Source: a virus. Taken from it: a stretch of DNA of 32,058 bases. Below the pieces are notes generated by a model that did not search any database, was not told the origin of the DNA, and worked only from the letters and a program-made list of their open reading frames with translations. Of the stretch, positions 23,218 to 30,922 are shown piece after piece. Every line of letters begins with the position of its first letter. Position 1 is the first letter of the stretch. Made by a program: the position numbers and the translations under genes. The stretch spans positions 1 to 32,058 of IMG/VR virus record IMGVR_UViG_3300005608_000015; one strand, written 5' to 3'.

Positions 23218-24594
23218 ATGGCAGTAAATTACTCATCAGTTGCAGAAAAAGTATTCAAAGTACTCAAAGGATCTGGATTAAACATTCAGATGTTTGATGC
23301 ACAAGATGGAAAAGAACTATCAAATCCTCAACAATCAAGATTTTTTTATGTAGCAGACCCAAACTTGATGATCAATTTAGACGAGCAAAATCAAGAGTTA
23401 AAAGTGCATAAAGGCCCAGAAAACATAGCAGTTTTATCTGATTTACTTAAATCATTAAGAAATTTAGCAAAAGATAACCTTTTAGACTTTGATTTAAGGG
23501 AATTTGGCAGGGAAATAAAGCCCAAAAATTACACTTATCGGTTAAATAGTAATAAGGTTACAGAAGAAATGGACAACGACATGGAAAAAGATCAAGATAA
23601 AATGAACACTACAGCAAATCTAAGAGATGTTGTATCACAAAAATTAACAGCACCAGTAATGATGCATCAAAGAAGTGCTTCTCAATCAGAATTTGATCCA
23701 GAGAAAGTTACACAGTTCAGAGATAAAGATGCCAAAATTGCATTTAGATTAAGTGACTTGGCCGCTAGAGCACATGACGATGAGATTTCAGTTTACCTTG
23801 CAAGAATGAGTGATAAGTTTTCAGGCAATGATCCAGAAGGTTGGTCTTCACCAGCTGAAAGAAATACAGACATAAAAGTAATCAATGCGATACTTAAAAA
23901 AATTCAAGAACCAAAACCAGTTGCAAAAGCAGAAGCAACAAATTCAGAACTACCAGAGTTTAATCAGTTAGAAGAAGCATTAAACAGATTAACAGGAACT
24001 GATGTAGTAGTTGATGTAGTAGTTGAATCAAGTCATGACTCAATGATTAAAGACAGAGAAGATTACATGGCTAAAAGAAAAGCATTACAAGATATTCAAA
24101 TGAGACCAATGGATGATAAATTAAAAGCAGAAGTTATGCGTAGAAAAGCAGAACTAGAAGATGCGGCTAAAAAAATGGGTCTTAAAGAAAGTATTACTGA
24201 AGGTGGTAATGCTTGGGATTTAGCTGACACAGAAGCTAAAGAAACAATTGAAAACTCAGGCAGTGAACAAGAAGCAATACAAGGATTAACAGATATGCTT
24301 TACCCAAGTCCAAAAGACGCTGACGAAAATTGGGCTAATGACATAATCAATGATTATATTGAAAGTGTTAAAAAGCATGGTCTTGACAAAGTACAAGCTG
24401 GTATTGAAAGAGATAGTTTTGAACCTGATATGCCAGAATCAAAAGGAACTGATCACGATAAAGATGGTGATATAGATTCAGATGATTATATGGCTTCTAG
24501 AGATAAAGCCATTAAAAAAGCAATGGGCAAAGAAGAAGCTGTTGAAGAAGATAACGAATTTATCGCTAGATTAAAAGAGTTATCAGGCATATAA
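23218..24594 (+). CDS. Unknown late protein with calcium-loop motif
   Basis: A 458-residue acidic protein (start at ATG 23218, MAVNYSSVAEKV, chosen because the upstream ATG lies in the promoter). The N-terminal 100 residues look folded and include LREFGREIKPKNYTYRL. A central region has LSDLAARAHDDEISVYLARMSDKFSG, and the C-terminal half is charged and partly disordered. Residues 412-424 (DHDKDGDIDSDDY) form a canonical EF-hand-type loop, with Asp at positions 1, 3, 5, 9 and 12 and Gly at 6, so calcium binding is plausible. It follows gp17 with its own late promoter, so a virion or packaging role is likely; the family is unknown to me. Confidence 0.75.
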   Translation: MAVNYSSVAEKVFKVLKGSGLNIQMFDAQDGKELSNPQQSRFFYVADPNLMINLDEQNQELKVHKGPENIAVLSDLLKSLRNLAKDNLLDFDLREFGREIKPKNYTYRLNSNKVTEEMDNDMEKDQDKMNTTANLRDVVSQKLTAPVMMHQRSASQSEFDPEKVTQFRDKDAKIAFRLSDLAARAHDDEISVYLARMSDKFSGNDPEGWSSPAERNTDIKVINAILKKIQEPKPVAKAEATNSELPEFNQLEEALNRLTGTDVVVDVVVESSHDSMIKDREDYMAKRKALQDIQMRPMDDKLKAEVMRRKAELEDAAKKMGLKESITEGGNAWDLADTEAKETIENSGSEQEAIQGLTDMLYPSPKDADENWANDIINDYIESVKKHGLDKVQAGIERDSFEPDMPESKGTDHDKDGDIDSDDYMASRDKAIKKAMGKEEAVEEDNEFIARLKELSGI

Positions 24595-24613
24595 AAAAAT
24601 CCAAAAAAAACAC

Positions 24614-24642
24614 TTGACTTTTATCTAAATACTAAATATACT
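24614..24642 (+). promoter_or_regulatory. 32: Sigma70-like promoter for gp32
   Basis: TTGACT, a 17-nt spacer, TATACT; five of six matches in each box. The predicted start is about 24649, giving a leader of nearly 80 nt. The spacer also contains TCTAAATA, which could be a weak late promoter, as T4 gene 32 is also served by several promoter classes. Confidence 0.75.
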
Positions 24643-24644
24643 AG

Positions 24645-24720
24645 TGTTTAATGTTAAAAATATTAAACATTAACAGGCAACAACATAGGCTAATAAAGGC
24701 ACATATAGGCACAAGGAGGC
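24645..24720 (+). promoter_or_regulatory. 32: gp32 leader: 5' hairpin and five phased AGGC repeats
   Basis: Near the predicted 5' end TTAATGTT (24648-24655) can pair with AACATTAA (24666-24673); TGTTTAAT (24645-24652) with ATTAAACA (24662-24669) is a competing stem. Downstream, AGGC occurs at 24675, 24687, 24697, 24707 and 24717, spaced 12, 10, 10 and 10 nt, the last one touching the AAGGAGG ribosome-binding site. By analogy with T4 gp32, which binds a 5' structure and an open leader to repress its own translation, this may be an autogenous operator. Confidence 0.5.
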
Positions 24721-24727
24721 TCAAATT

Positions 24728-25795
24728 ATGGCAACACTAGCAGAAATCCGTGCGAAACTGGCGGAACAAGAAAACAAATCCTCGTCAAGAGGTTCAGTAT
24801 CGGATAACGCAATTTATCCGTTCTGGAATATTCCGGAAGGAACAACTTCAACAATTAGATTTTTACCAGATGCAGATAAAAGTAATACTTTTTTCTGGGT
24901 AGAAAGAGCAATGATCAAATTACCTTTTCCAGGTGTTAAAGGTCAAGCTGATACTAAACCAACTATTGTACAAGTACCGTGTATGGAAATGTGGAATGAA
25001 CCATGTCAAGTACTAGCGGAAGTAAGAACTTGGTTTAAAGATAAATCATTAGAAGATATGGGAAGAAAATATTGGAAGAAACGTTCTTATATTTTTAATG
25101 GTTTTGTAGTTAATTCAACATTAGATGAAGATACTGTTCCTGAAAATCCAATTAGAAGATTTGTAATTAATCCTTCTATCTTTAATATTATCAGATCAGC
25201 ATTGATGAATCCAGATATGGAAGATCTACCAACTGATTTAGAATCAGGAAGAGATTTCAAATTAACGAAAACTCAAAAAGGTGGATATGCTGACTATTCA
25301 ACATCAACTTGGAGTTTCAAAGCAAGATCAATTAGTGAATCAGAAAGAGGAGCAATTGATCAATATGGTTTACATAATTTAAGTGACTATATGCCTAAGA
25401 AACCATCTCAAGAAGAACAAAAAATTATTCAAGAGATGTTTAAAGCATCAGTTGATGGAGAACTATATGATCCAGATAGGTTTGGTCAATACTATAAACC
25501 AGCTGGATTACAGACTTCGGGTTCTACAAACAGTGCACCAGCAACAGCATCAGCGACTGCAACTGCACCAGTAACTGAAACTGCGACAGCTACACCAGTA
25601 GCACAGGCGCCAGTAACAGCTACACCGGTAGTAGAAGCTCAAGCACCAGTAGTAGAAAATACTCCTGAACCTGCAAAAGTAGAAGTAGCCGAGACAGTAA
25701 CGGCAACTGCTACTGAATCAACTTCAGCTACAGGAAGCAAAGTATCCGCTGACGATATTTTGTCAATGATCAGAAGTAGACAAGCAAACAAATAG
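24728..25795 (+). CDS. 32: Single-stranded DNA-binding protein gp32
   Basis: A 355-residue T4-type SSB. The N-terminal MATLAEIRAKLAEQE helix is the self-assembly region. The core contains YPFWNIPEGTTSTIRFLPD (about 30-48), IVQVPCMEMWNEPCQVL (80-96), RSYIFNGFVVNSTLD and FVINPSIFNIIRSAL. The T4 zinc site (His plus three Cys) is incomplete here; only C85 and C93 are present. Residues about 265-335 are an Ala/Thr/Pro/Val-rich linker in place of most of the acidic T4 tail, ending with a short helix VSADDILSMIRS. It coats single-stranded DNA in replication and recombination with UvsX and UvsY, encoded next. AAGGAGG precedes the ATG by 8 nt. Confidence 0.93.
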   Translation: MATLAEIRAKLAEQENKSSSRGSVSDNAIYPFWNIPEGTTSTIRFLPDADKSNTFFWVERAMIKLPFPGVKGQADTKPTIVQVPCMEMWNEPCQVLAEVRTWFKDKSLEDMGRKYWKKRSYIFNGFVVNSTLDEDTVPENPIRRFVINPSIFNIIRSALMNPDMEDLPTDLESGRDFKLTKTQKGGYADYSTSTWSFKARSISESERGAIDQYGLHNLSDYMPKKPSQEEQKIIQEMFKASVDGELYDPDRFGQYYKPAGLQTSGSTNSAPATASATATAPVTETATATPVAQAPVTATPVVEAQAPVVENTPEPAKVEVAETVTATATESTSATGSKVSADDILSMIRSRQANK

Positions 25796-25840
25796 TAAGT
25801 TAATGTATGATGGTGCATATTATTTGCACCATCATCTTAC
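25795..25840 (+). promoter_or_regulatory. Intergenic hairpin between gp32 and uvsX
   Basis: Perfect 11-bp stem ATGATGGTGCA (25807-25817) with TGCACCATCAT (25825-25835), loop TATTATT. Outer GTAAG (25795-25799) and CTTAC (25836-25840) could extend it across a one-sided 7-nt bulge. No U-tract follows; AAGGAG of uvsX starts a few bases later. It may stabilise or process the gp32 mRNA or tune read-through. Confidence 0.65.
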
Positions 25841-25855
25841 TCAAGGAGAATTAAA

Positions 25856-26956
25856 ATGGTACGACCGTTCGATGTAAGTAAATTTAGAAATAGCTTAACA
25901 AAAAGCATACAAGGTATTTCTGTAGGATTTGATTCTGATCCAGATACATGGATTTCTACAGGAAATTATACTTTAAATCATCTTATCAGTGGAGACTTTG
26001 AAAGAGGAATTCCGTTAGGTAGGGTAACTATGTTAGCAGGTGAATCAGGCTCAGGTAAAAGTTTGATAGCATCTGGTAATATTATTAGAAATGCACAAAA
26101 ACAAGGAATCTTTTGTGTAGCACTTGACTCAGAAAATGCATTGCATGAAACTTGGTTACAAGATTTAGGAGTAGATACTTCTGATGACAAGTTACTAAGA
26201 ATTAATGTAGCAATGGTTGATGATGTTGCAAAAATTATTAGTGATTTTATTACTAATTACAAAAAAGATTATCAAGATAAACCACAAGAAGAAAGACCAA
26301 AAGTACTTTTTATAATTGATTCTTTAGGTATGTTGTTAACACCAACAGACAGAGATCAATTTGAAAAAGGTGATATGAAAGGTGATTTAGGTAGAAAAGC
26401 AAAATCACTTACAGCATTAATTAGAAATACTGTTAATTTAATTGGTAGTTTGAATATTGGTTTATTAGCAACCAATCACACTTATGCATCACAAGATATG
26501 TTTGATCCAGATGATAAAGTATCAGGCGGACAGGGTTTTGTATATGCAAGTAGTATTGTTATTGCAATGAAAAAACTAAAATTAAAAGAAGATGAAGATG
26601 GTAATAAAATATCTGATGTTCGTGGTATTAGAGCAAGTTGTAAAGTCATGAAAACCAGATTTAATAAACCATTTGAAGCTGTTCAAGTTAAAATTCCATA
26701 CGAATCAGGAATGGATCCATATAGTGGTCTTGTTGATTTGTTTGAGAAAAAAGGCATATTAGTCAAACAAGGAAACAGACTAAAGTATGTTGACAGAATG
26801 GGCAAAGAACATTTGCATTATCGTAAACAATGGACTGGAGAAAATCTAGATTTGATTATGGCTGAATTTCAAGAACCTTCTGAAAAACAAACTATAAATA
26901 AAACCGAAGGAGCAACAAGCAATGACGATGCAAATGGAGGCGGAGATGCTACTTGA
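25856..26956 (+). CDS. uvsX: Recombinase UvsX
   Basis: A 366-residue RecA/Rad51-type strand-exchange protein. Walker A is GESGSGKS (residues 62-69), followed by FCVALDSENAL; Walker B lies in KVLFIIDSLGML (about 149-160). LLATNHTYASQDMFDPDDKVSGGQGFVYASSIVIAMKKLK covers the DNA-binding loop region typical of UvsX. It drives recombination-dependent replication with gp32 and UvsY. AAGGAG precedes the ATG by 8 nt. A strong hairpin separates it from gp32, and the next small gene starts inside its 3' end. Confidence 0.95.
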   Translation: MVRPFDVSKFRNSLTKSIQGISVGFDSDPDTWISTGNYTLNHLISGDFERGIPLGRVTMLAGESGSGKSLIASGNIIRNAQKQGIFCVALDSENALHETWLQDLGVDTSDDKLLRINVAMVDDVAKIISDFITNYKKDYQDKPQEERPKVLFIIDSLGMLLTPTDRDQFEKGDMKGDLGRKAKSLTALIRNTVNLIGSLNIGLLATNHTYASQDMFDPDDKVSGGQGFVYASSIVIAMKKLKLKEDEDGNKISDVRGIRASCKVMKTRFNKPFEAVQVKIPYESGMDPYSGLVDLFEKKGILVKQGNRLKYVDRMGKEHLHYRKQWTGENLDLIMAEFQEPSEKQTINKTEGATSNDDANGGGDAT

Positions 26957-27164
26957 AGCTTGGCAAAAGTTGATAGAGTTTATTCCAGCAAAAGATAAAC
27001 CAGATGCGGCAAGATCATATGTGTCACTAATTGACGAATATAGTATTGATGATCAACAAATTCAAGAGATCAAAGATGCTGACGGTCTTTTAGAAGCGGC
27101 ACTAAATGAATATTATCATGACGAAAATGAAGATGTCGATGATGATGAATCAGAGGAGTGGTAG
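26922..27164 (+). CDS. Small acidic protein between uvsX and uvsY
   Basis: 80 residues, overlapping the end of uvsX by 35 bases in another frame and ending 1 base before uvsY. The N-terminal two thirds are helical (LLEAWQKLIEFIPAKDKPDAARSYVSLIDEYSIDDQQIQEI), the last 15 residues almost all Asp and Glu. Similar small acidic proteins occur at this place in marine T4-like phages; the function is unknown. The acidic tail could mimic DNA or bind the recombination proteins. Internal ATGs at 26928, 26934 and 26946 are alternative starts; GAAGGAG lies 14 nt before 26922, so its start is not certain. Confidence 0.7.
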   Translation: MTMQMEAEMLLEAWQKLIEFIPAKDKPDAARSYVSLIDEYSIDDQQIQEIKDADGLLEAALNEYYHDENEDVDDDESEEW

Positions 27165-27638
27165 ATGCCACAAGGCTGGTACGGGCAAGTAACATCTGAT
27201 CTTGGTAAGATTGCTGAATGTATTACTTTCTACGAAGGTGAATTAGATCAAGCTAGAGTAGAATGTGGGTTAACCGGAAACATTGAAAAGAATGCTTCTA
27301 AGGTACCCGGCATAGTTGAGCATAGATTCAACCAATTACAAGAAATTGAAGCTATTCTAGAATTTCTAAATATACAATTACGCAAAATTAGAAGTATCCA
27401 TTATAAAAAGTTCTTAGAAACCTATCAAAGAGCTTTGACATCCAACGATGTGAAAAATTATATTGATGCAGAAGATGAAGTAGTCAGTATGACCAACATT
27501 GTAAATGAGTTTGCATTACTAAGAAATAAGTTTCTTGGACTAATGAAAGCCATTGATGCCAAGCAATTCCAGATCAATAACATAGTCAAATTACGTGTAG
27601 CAGGTCTTGATGATGCAGAACTATTTGCAAAAAAATAG
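27165..27638 (+). CDS. uvsY: Recombination mediator UvsY
   Basis: A 157-residue helical protein with the UvsY pattern: an N-terminal helical region (about 60-80, HYKKFLETYQRALTSNDVKNYIDAEDEVV near 87-115), NEFALLRNKFLGLMKAIDAKQFQINNIVKLRVAGLDDAEL at the end, the last resembling the conserved C-terminus of T4 UvsY. T4 UvsY loads UvsX on gp32-coated DNA. The gene follows uvsX directly, as expected for interacting partners, and has AGAGGAG just before its ATG, within the preceding gene. Confidence 0.85.
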   Translation: MPQGWYGQVTSDLGKIAECITFYEGELDQARVECGLTGNIEKNASKVPGIVEHRFNQLQEIEAILEFLNIQLRKIRSIHYKKFLETYQRALTSNDVKNYIDAEDEVVSMTNIVNEFALLRNKFLGLMKAIDAKQFQINNIVKLRVAGLDDAELFAKK

Positions 27639-27653
27639 TTTCTGTGTTACAAT
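27625..27653 (+). promoter_or_regulatory. Sigma70-like promoter, leaderless, for a small membrane protein
   Basis: TTGCAA, 17-nt spacer, TACAAT, then 6 nt and ATG at 27660. The expected +1 is the A of the ATG. The -35 box lies in the end of uvsY. It would also serve uvsW and the genes after it. Confidence 0.62.
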
Positions 27654-27659
27654 AATGTT

Positions 27660-27818
27660 ATGAATAAAAGAAATGTGATAATAATCGCTGGGCTACTAGT
27701 AATAGTTGTATTTTCTGTATTTGTATATTTAGAAACACATATAGAAAACAACTGCACTGATGATGGTTGTCCTAGTTTTTTCTTAGGAACTAAAATTTTA
27801 ACGGAAATAAAAGAATAG
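27660..27818 (+). CDS. Small single-pass membrane protein
   Basis: A 52-residue reading frame between uvsY and uvsW. After MNKR the segment NVIIIAGLLVIVVFSVFVYL is a clear transmembrane helix, followed by a short outside part with two cysteines (NNCTDDGCPSFFLG) and a KILTEIKE tail. The positive N-terminus suggests N-in topology, so the cysteine pair would be periplasmic and could form a disulfide. It starts directly at a sigma70-like promoter and ends 1 base before uvsW. It may act on the host envelope; I do not recognise the family. Confidence 0.65.
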   Translation: MNKRNVIIIAGLLVIVVFSVFVYLETHIENNCTDDGCPSFFLGTKILTEIKE

Positions 27819-27819
27819 A

Positions 27820-29271
27820 ATGCAAAAAGCAATATTACAAATAAGAGATGAAGTAAACGTAAAGTTTGAAGGCTTAGACGTCAGCACACGAAGAAAAATA
27901 TCTGACAAACTAAAGTATTTCGTACCTTATGCTTATCATCTACCAGCATATAAACTTGGAAGGTGGGATGGATTCATTAGATTTTGTGACATTGGCGGAA
28001 GAACATATTTAAATTTAATTGATAAAATACTACCTTTGATTGAACAGCAAGGTTATGAAATAGATATTCAAGATAATCGTAAAGAATACAATTTTGTATT
28101 TGATAAAATTGATAAAAATTATCTCAGCGATATTGTATGGCCTAAAAGTCATACACATGAAGGACAAAAAATAGAATTAAGAGATTACCAAGTACAAGTC
28201 ATAAATGATTTTATAAACAATCCACAGTGTTTGCAAGAGATTGCCACTGGAGCAGGTAAAACAATCATTACTGCCAGTTTAAGTAAGCTGTGCGAACAAT
28301 ATGGAAGAACAATTATTGTTGTGCCAAACAAATCATTAGTAACACAAACGGAACAAGATTACATCAATGTTGGTTTAGATGTTGGTGTATATTATGGTGA
28401 AAGAAAAGAATTAGGTCGTCAGCATACTATTTGCACTTGGCAAAGTTTAAACAACTTAAACAAAAAAACTAAAAAAGATGAAGCTGACTTTCCTATAGAA
28501 GAGTTTTTAAAAGATGTAGTATGTGTTATGGTAGACGAAGTACACATGGCTAAAGCAGATGTACTAAAACAGTTATTAACTGGACCATTTGCAGGTGTGC
28601 CAATTAGATGGGGACTGACTGGAACAATACCAAAAGAAGAATATGAACAAGCAAGTCTTATAGCAAGTTTAGGTGCAGTTATAAGCAAATTAAGTGCCAG
28701 TGAACTGCAAGAAAAAGGTGTGTTAGCAAATTGTCATGTTAATGTTATACAAACACAAGATGTACAAACATTTAGAGGCTATCAAGAAGAGTTAGCCTAT
28801 TTGACTACTAACATAGATAGATTAAAATTTTTAAGTAATCTTGTAGAAGAAATTAGAAGTGGAGGTAACACGTTAATATTAGTTGATAGAATTAAGTCAG
28901 GCGAGCTATTAGCAGATTTGATTCCAGGTTCAGTTTTTATTCAAGGAAAAACTAAAATGGAAGATAGACAAGAAGAGTATGACGAAGTAGCTACAGAACA
29001 GTTTAAAGTTTTAATTGCAACATACGGAGTTGCGGCAGTAGGTATTAACCTACCCAGAATATTTAATTTAGTTCTAATGGAACCTGGCAAGTCTTTTGTA
29101 AGAGTAATACAAAGTATTGGTAGAGGAATTAGAAAAGCGAAAGACAAAGATCATGTGCAAATATGGGATATAACCTCGGCTTGTAAGTTTTCAAAAAGAC
29201 ATCTTACAACAAGAAAAAAGTTTTACAAAGAGGCAAATTACCCGTATACTATTAACAAGGTAAATTTATAA
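27820..29271 (+). CDS. uvsW: ATP-dependent helicase UvsW
   Basis: A 483-residue SF2 helicase. Walker A is TGAGKT (residues 143-148), the DEVH box at 239-242 (VMVDEVHMAK), WGLTGTIP is motif III, and QSIGRGIRKAKDKDHVQIWD is motif VI. The N-terminal 110 residues (with YKLGRWDGFIRF) form the DNA-binding part seen in T4 UvsW. In T4 it remodels branched DNA and R-loops and shifts replication from origin-dependent to recombination-dependent. It lies in one operon with uvsX and uvsY, reached also from a promoter at 27625. Confidence 0.92.
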   Translation: MQKAILQIRDEVNVKFEGLDVSTRRKISDKLKYFVPYAYHLPAYKLGRWDGFIRFCDIGGRTYLNLIDKILPLIEQQGYEIDIQDNRKEYNFVFDKIDKNYLSDIVWPKSHTHEGQKIELRDYQVQVINDFINNPQCLQEIATGAGKTIITASLSKLCEQYGRTIIVVPNKSLVTQTEQDYINVGLDVGVYYGERKELGRQHTICTWQSLNNLNKKTKKDEADFPIEEFLKDVVCVMVDEVHMAKADVLKQLLTGPFAGVPIRWGLTGTIPKEEYEQASLIASLGAVISKLSASELQEKGVLANCHVNVIQTQDVQTFRGYQEELAYLTTNIDRLKFLSNLVEEIRSGGNTLILVDRIKSGELLADLIPGSVFIQGKTKMEDRQEEYDEVATEQFKVLIATYGVAAVGINLPRIFNLVLMEPGKSFVRVIQSIGRGIRKAKDKDHVQIWDITSACKFSKRHLTTRKKFYKEANYPYTINKVNL

Positions 29272-29274
29272 ATT

Positions 29275-29775
29275 ATGAAAATATTAACAACAGACAACAA
29301 CTATTATAATCTAAATAGAGTACCAGAGCAAGGTGATGACATTCAGTATTGTGTGTTAGATACAACTAATACTAAAAACATTGACTTCTTTTTTATTCCA
29401 TTAATTTTTATGGAGACGTTTAATGCTCCGAGTATGATTATGGAAGTAGGCCCATATTCTGTACAGATGCCGATTGATTATAGCATTTTGGTCATTGAAA
29501 GAGAATTAGGACAATGCGAAATGGTACCATTAACAAGTCTAAATGATAGAGGTTTTGAAGCATTGGTTATCAATCCTTTGACATCAAAGATAGTTGATAG
29601 TCACGAAATTAAAATAGTAAATGTATTCCAAGATGTTAGATGGTATATGCCAAAGTTAAAACATGGACATTTACTAGCAGTACCCGTTGAAGAAAAGAAA
29701 CAACCACAATGCTTGTTCTTTGCAAAAGATATAAACCAAATACCAGATGTACTTGAAACAGGAAACATTCTATGA
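29275..29775 (+). CDS. Conserved-looking unknown protein in the replication operon
   Basis: 166 residues, not recognised. It appears beta-rich and globular: FNAPSMIMEVGPYSVQMPIDYSILVIE (about 50-76), MVPLTSLNDRGFEALVINPLTS (about 84-105) and RWYMPKLKHGHLLAVPVEE (about 121-139) look like well conserved segments. No membrane helix or catalytic motif is evident. It starts 3 nt after uvsW and overlaps gp62 by 4 bases (ATGA), which ties it to replication. Confidence 0.72.
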   Translation: MKILTTDNNYYNLNRVPEQGDDIQYCVLDTTNTKNIDFFFIPLIFMETFNAPSMIMEVGPYSVQMPIDYSILVIERELGQCEMVPLTSLNDRGFEALVINPLTSKIVDSHEIKIVNVFQDVRWYMPKLKHGHLLAVPVEEKKQPQCLFFAKDINQIPDVLETGNIL

Positions 29776-30248
29776 CGAAACCTACTATAAATTTAAATCA
29801 AATGTTAACAGCAATAGATGTTGGTAACAATGATTTTTATAGTAATTTAGATAGTGAACTTAAAAAAGCATTTTCACCTTATGTGAGTATGAGATTTACT
29901 TCAAACGTGAAGTCAAATAAAACATCACAAGAAAATCATATTGAAAATGTTAATGAGTTTTGCAACAAACATTTTAGCACAGTACAAAAGCATGGTGATG
30001 ATAGTTTGCTATTTTGGAAACTGTTATGCTTGTCTGGGTCAGGCAAAAAACAATTTCACCCATGGTTAAAAGCACCAAAAGGAAAAAGAAAAAGAACTAA
30101 GATACTTGACTTCTTACATGAATGTTATCCAAACTATAAAAATGATGAAATAGAATTATTAAACTCAATACTAGATAAAAAAGAAATAAAGCAGTTAGCA
30201 AAAGATTATGGAATGGATGATAAAGACATTAAGACGTTAATAAAATGA
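29772..30248 (+). CDS. 62: Probable clamp-loader small subunit gp62
   Basis: 158 residues, small and helical. The opening LNQMLTAIDVGNNDFYSNLDSELKKAFSPYVSMRF resembles the start of cyanophage gp62 proteins (a line of the type LLNxINxxK…DxxxEKxYxPFMxNR), and the later WLKAPKGKRKRTKILDFLHECYPNYKNDEIELLNSI with an IKQL repeat near the C-terminus also fits. In T4, gp62 joins four gp44 subunits to load the gp45 clamp. Similarity is recalled by eye, not measured; gp44 and gp45 are not in this window. Coupled to both neighbours by ATGA overlaps. Confidence 0.55.
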   Translation: MTKPTINLNQMLTAIDVGNNDFYSNLDSELKKAFSPYVSMRFTSNVKSNKTSQENHIENVNEFCNKHFSTVQKHGDDSLLFWKLLCLSGSGKKQFHPWLKAPKGKRKRTKILDFLHECYPNYKNDEIELLNSILDKKEIKQLAKDYGMDDKDIKTLIK

Positions 30249-30922
30249 GCTATGAATGTAAATTTTGTAAAAAAACATTTGGCAGTGAAAGAACACTGTT
30301 AAGCCATCTTTGTGAACCAAAAAGAAGATGGAATAATAGAAATGAAAAAAATGTACAATTGGCTTTTAGATGTTTTCAACACTTTTGGAGAGTTACAGCA
30401 ACTAATATGAAAAGTGAAAAAACATATGATGACTTTATGACTAGCAAATACTATCTTGCTTTCGTTAAATTTGCAAATTACATAATGGGAGTTTATATTG
30501 CCAATGTTGAAAGTTATATTGAATGGCTTTTAAAACAAAGAACACGTATTGATAAATGGAGCAGTGATGAAGTTTATGAAGCATATATCAAAGAGTTTAA
30601 CTTTAGAGAAAGTGTTGATAGAGCAGTTGAAAGAACAGTATTAGAACTTCAGAAATGGAGTCAAGATACAAACAAACCATGGAACAGTTTCTTTAGTCAA
30701 GTATCACAACCACGTGCTATACAAATGATTAGAGCAGGTAAAATATCTCCATGGATATTATATAACAGTCAAAGCGGATTACAGTGGCTTGAATCTTTGA
30801 ACGAAGAACAGATGATCATGATCAATGATTATATTAATCCAAATGATTGGGGACAACGTTTTAGCAATAGCCCAGAAGACGTAAGGTTTGTGTTAGACTT
30901 AACAAAGAAAGCAGAACTGTAA
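30245..30922 (+). CDS. C2H2-type zinc-finger protein of unknown role
   Basis: 225 residues. The N-terminus carries one zinc finger, CKFCKKTFGSERTLLSHLC (C5, C8, H21, C23), followed by EPKRRW. The remainder is helical with several aromatic stretches (YYLAFVKFANYIMGVYIANVESYIEWLLKQRTRIDKW, about 71-107) and ISPWILYNSQSGLQWLESLNEEQM (about 165-188). I recall similar proteins in other marine T4-like phages, all without a function. The finger suggests binding to DNA or RNA, or to a polymerase. ATGA overlap with gp62 and TAATG overlap with the next gene. Confidence 0.72.
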   Translation: MSYECKFCKKTFGSERTLLSHLCEPKRRWNNRNEKNVQLAFRCFQHFWRVTATNMKSEKTYDDFMTSKYYLAFVKFANYIMGVYIANVESYIEWLLKQRTRIDKWSSDEVYEAYIKEFNFRESVDRAVERTVLELQKWSQDTNKPWNSFFSQVSQPRAIQMIRAGKISPWILYNSQSGLQWLESLNEEQMIMINDYINPNDWGQRFSNSPEDVRFVLDLTKKAEL

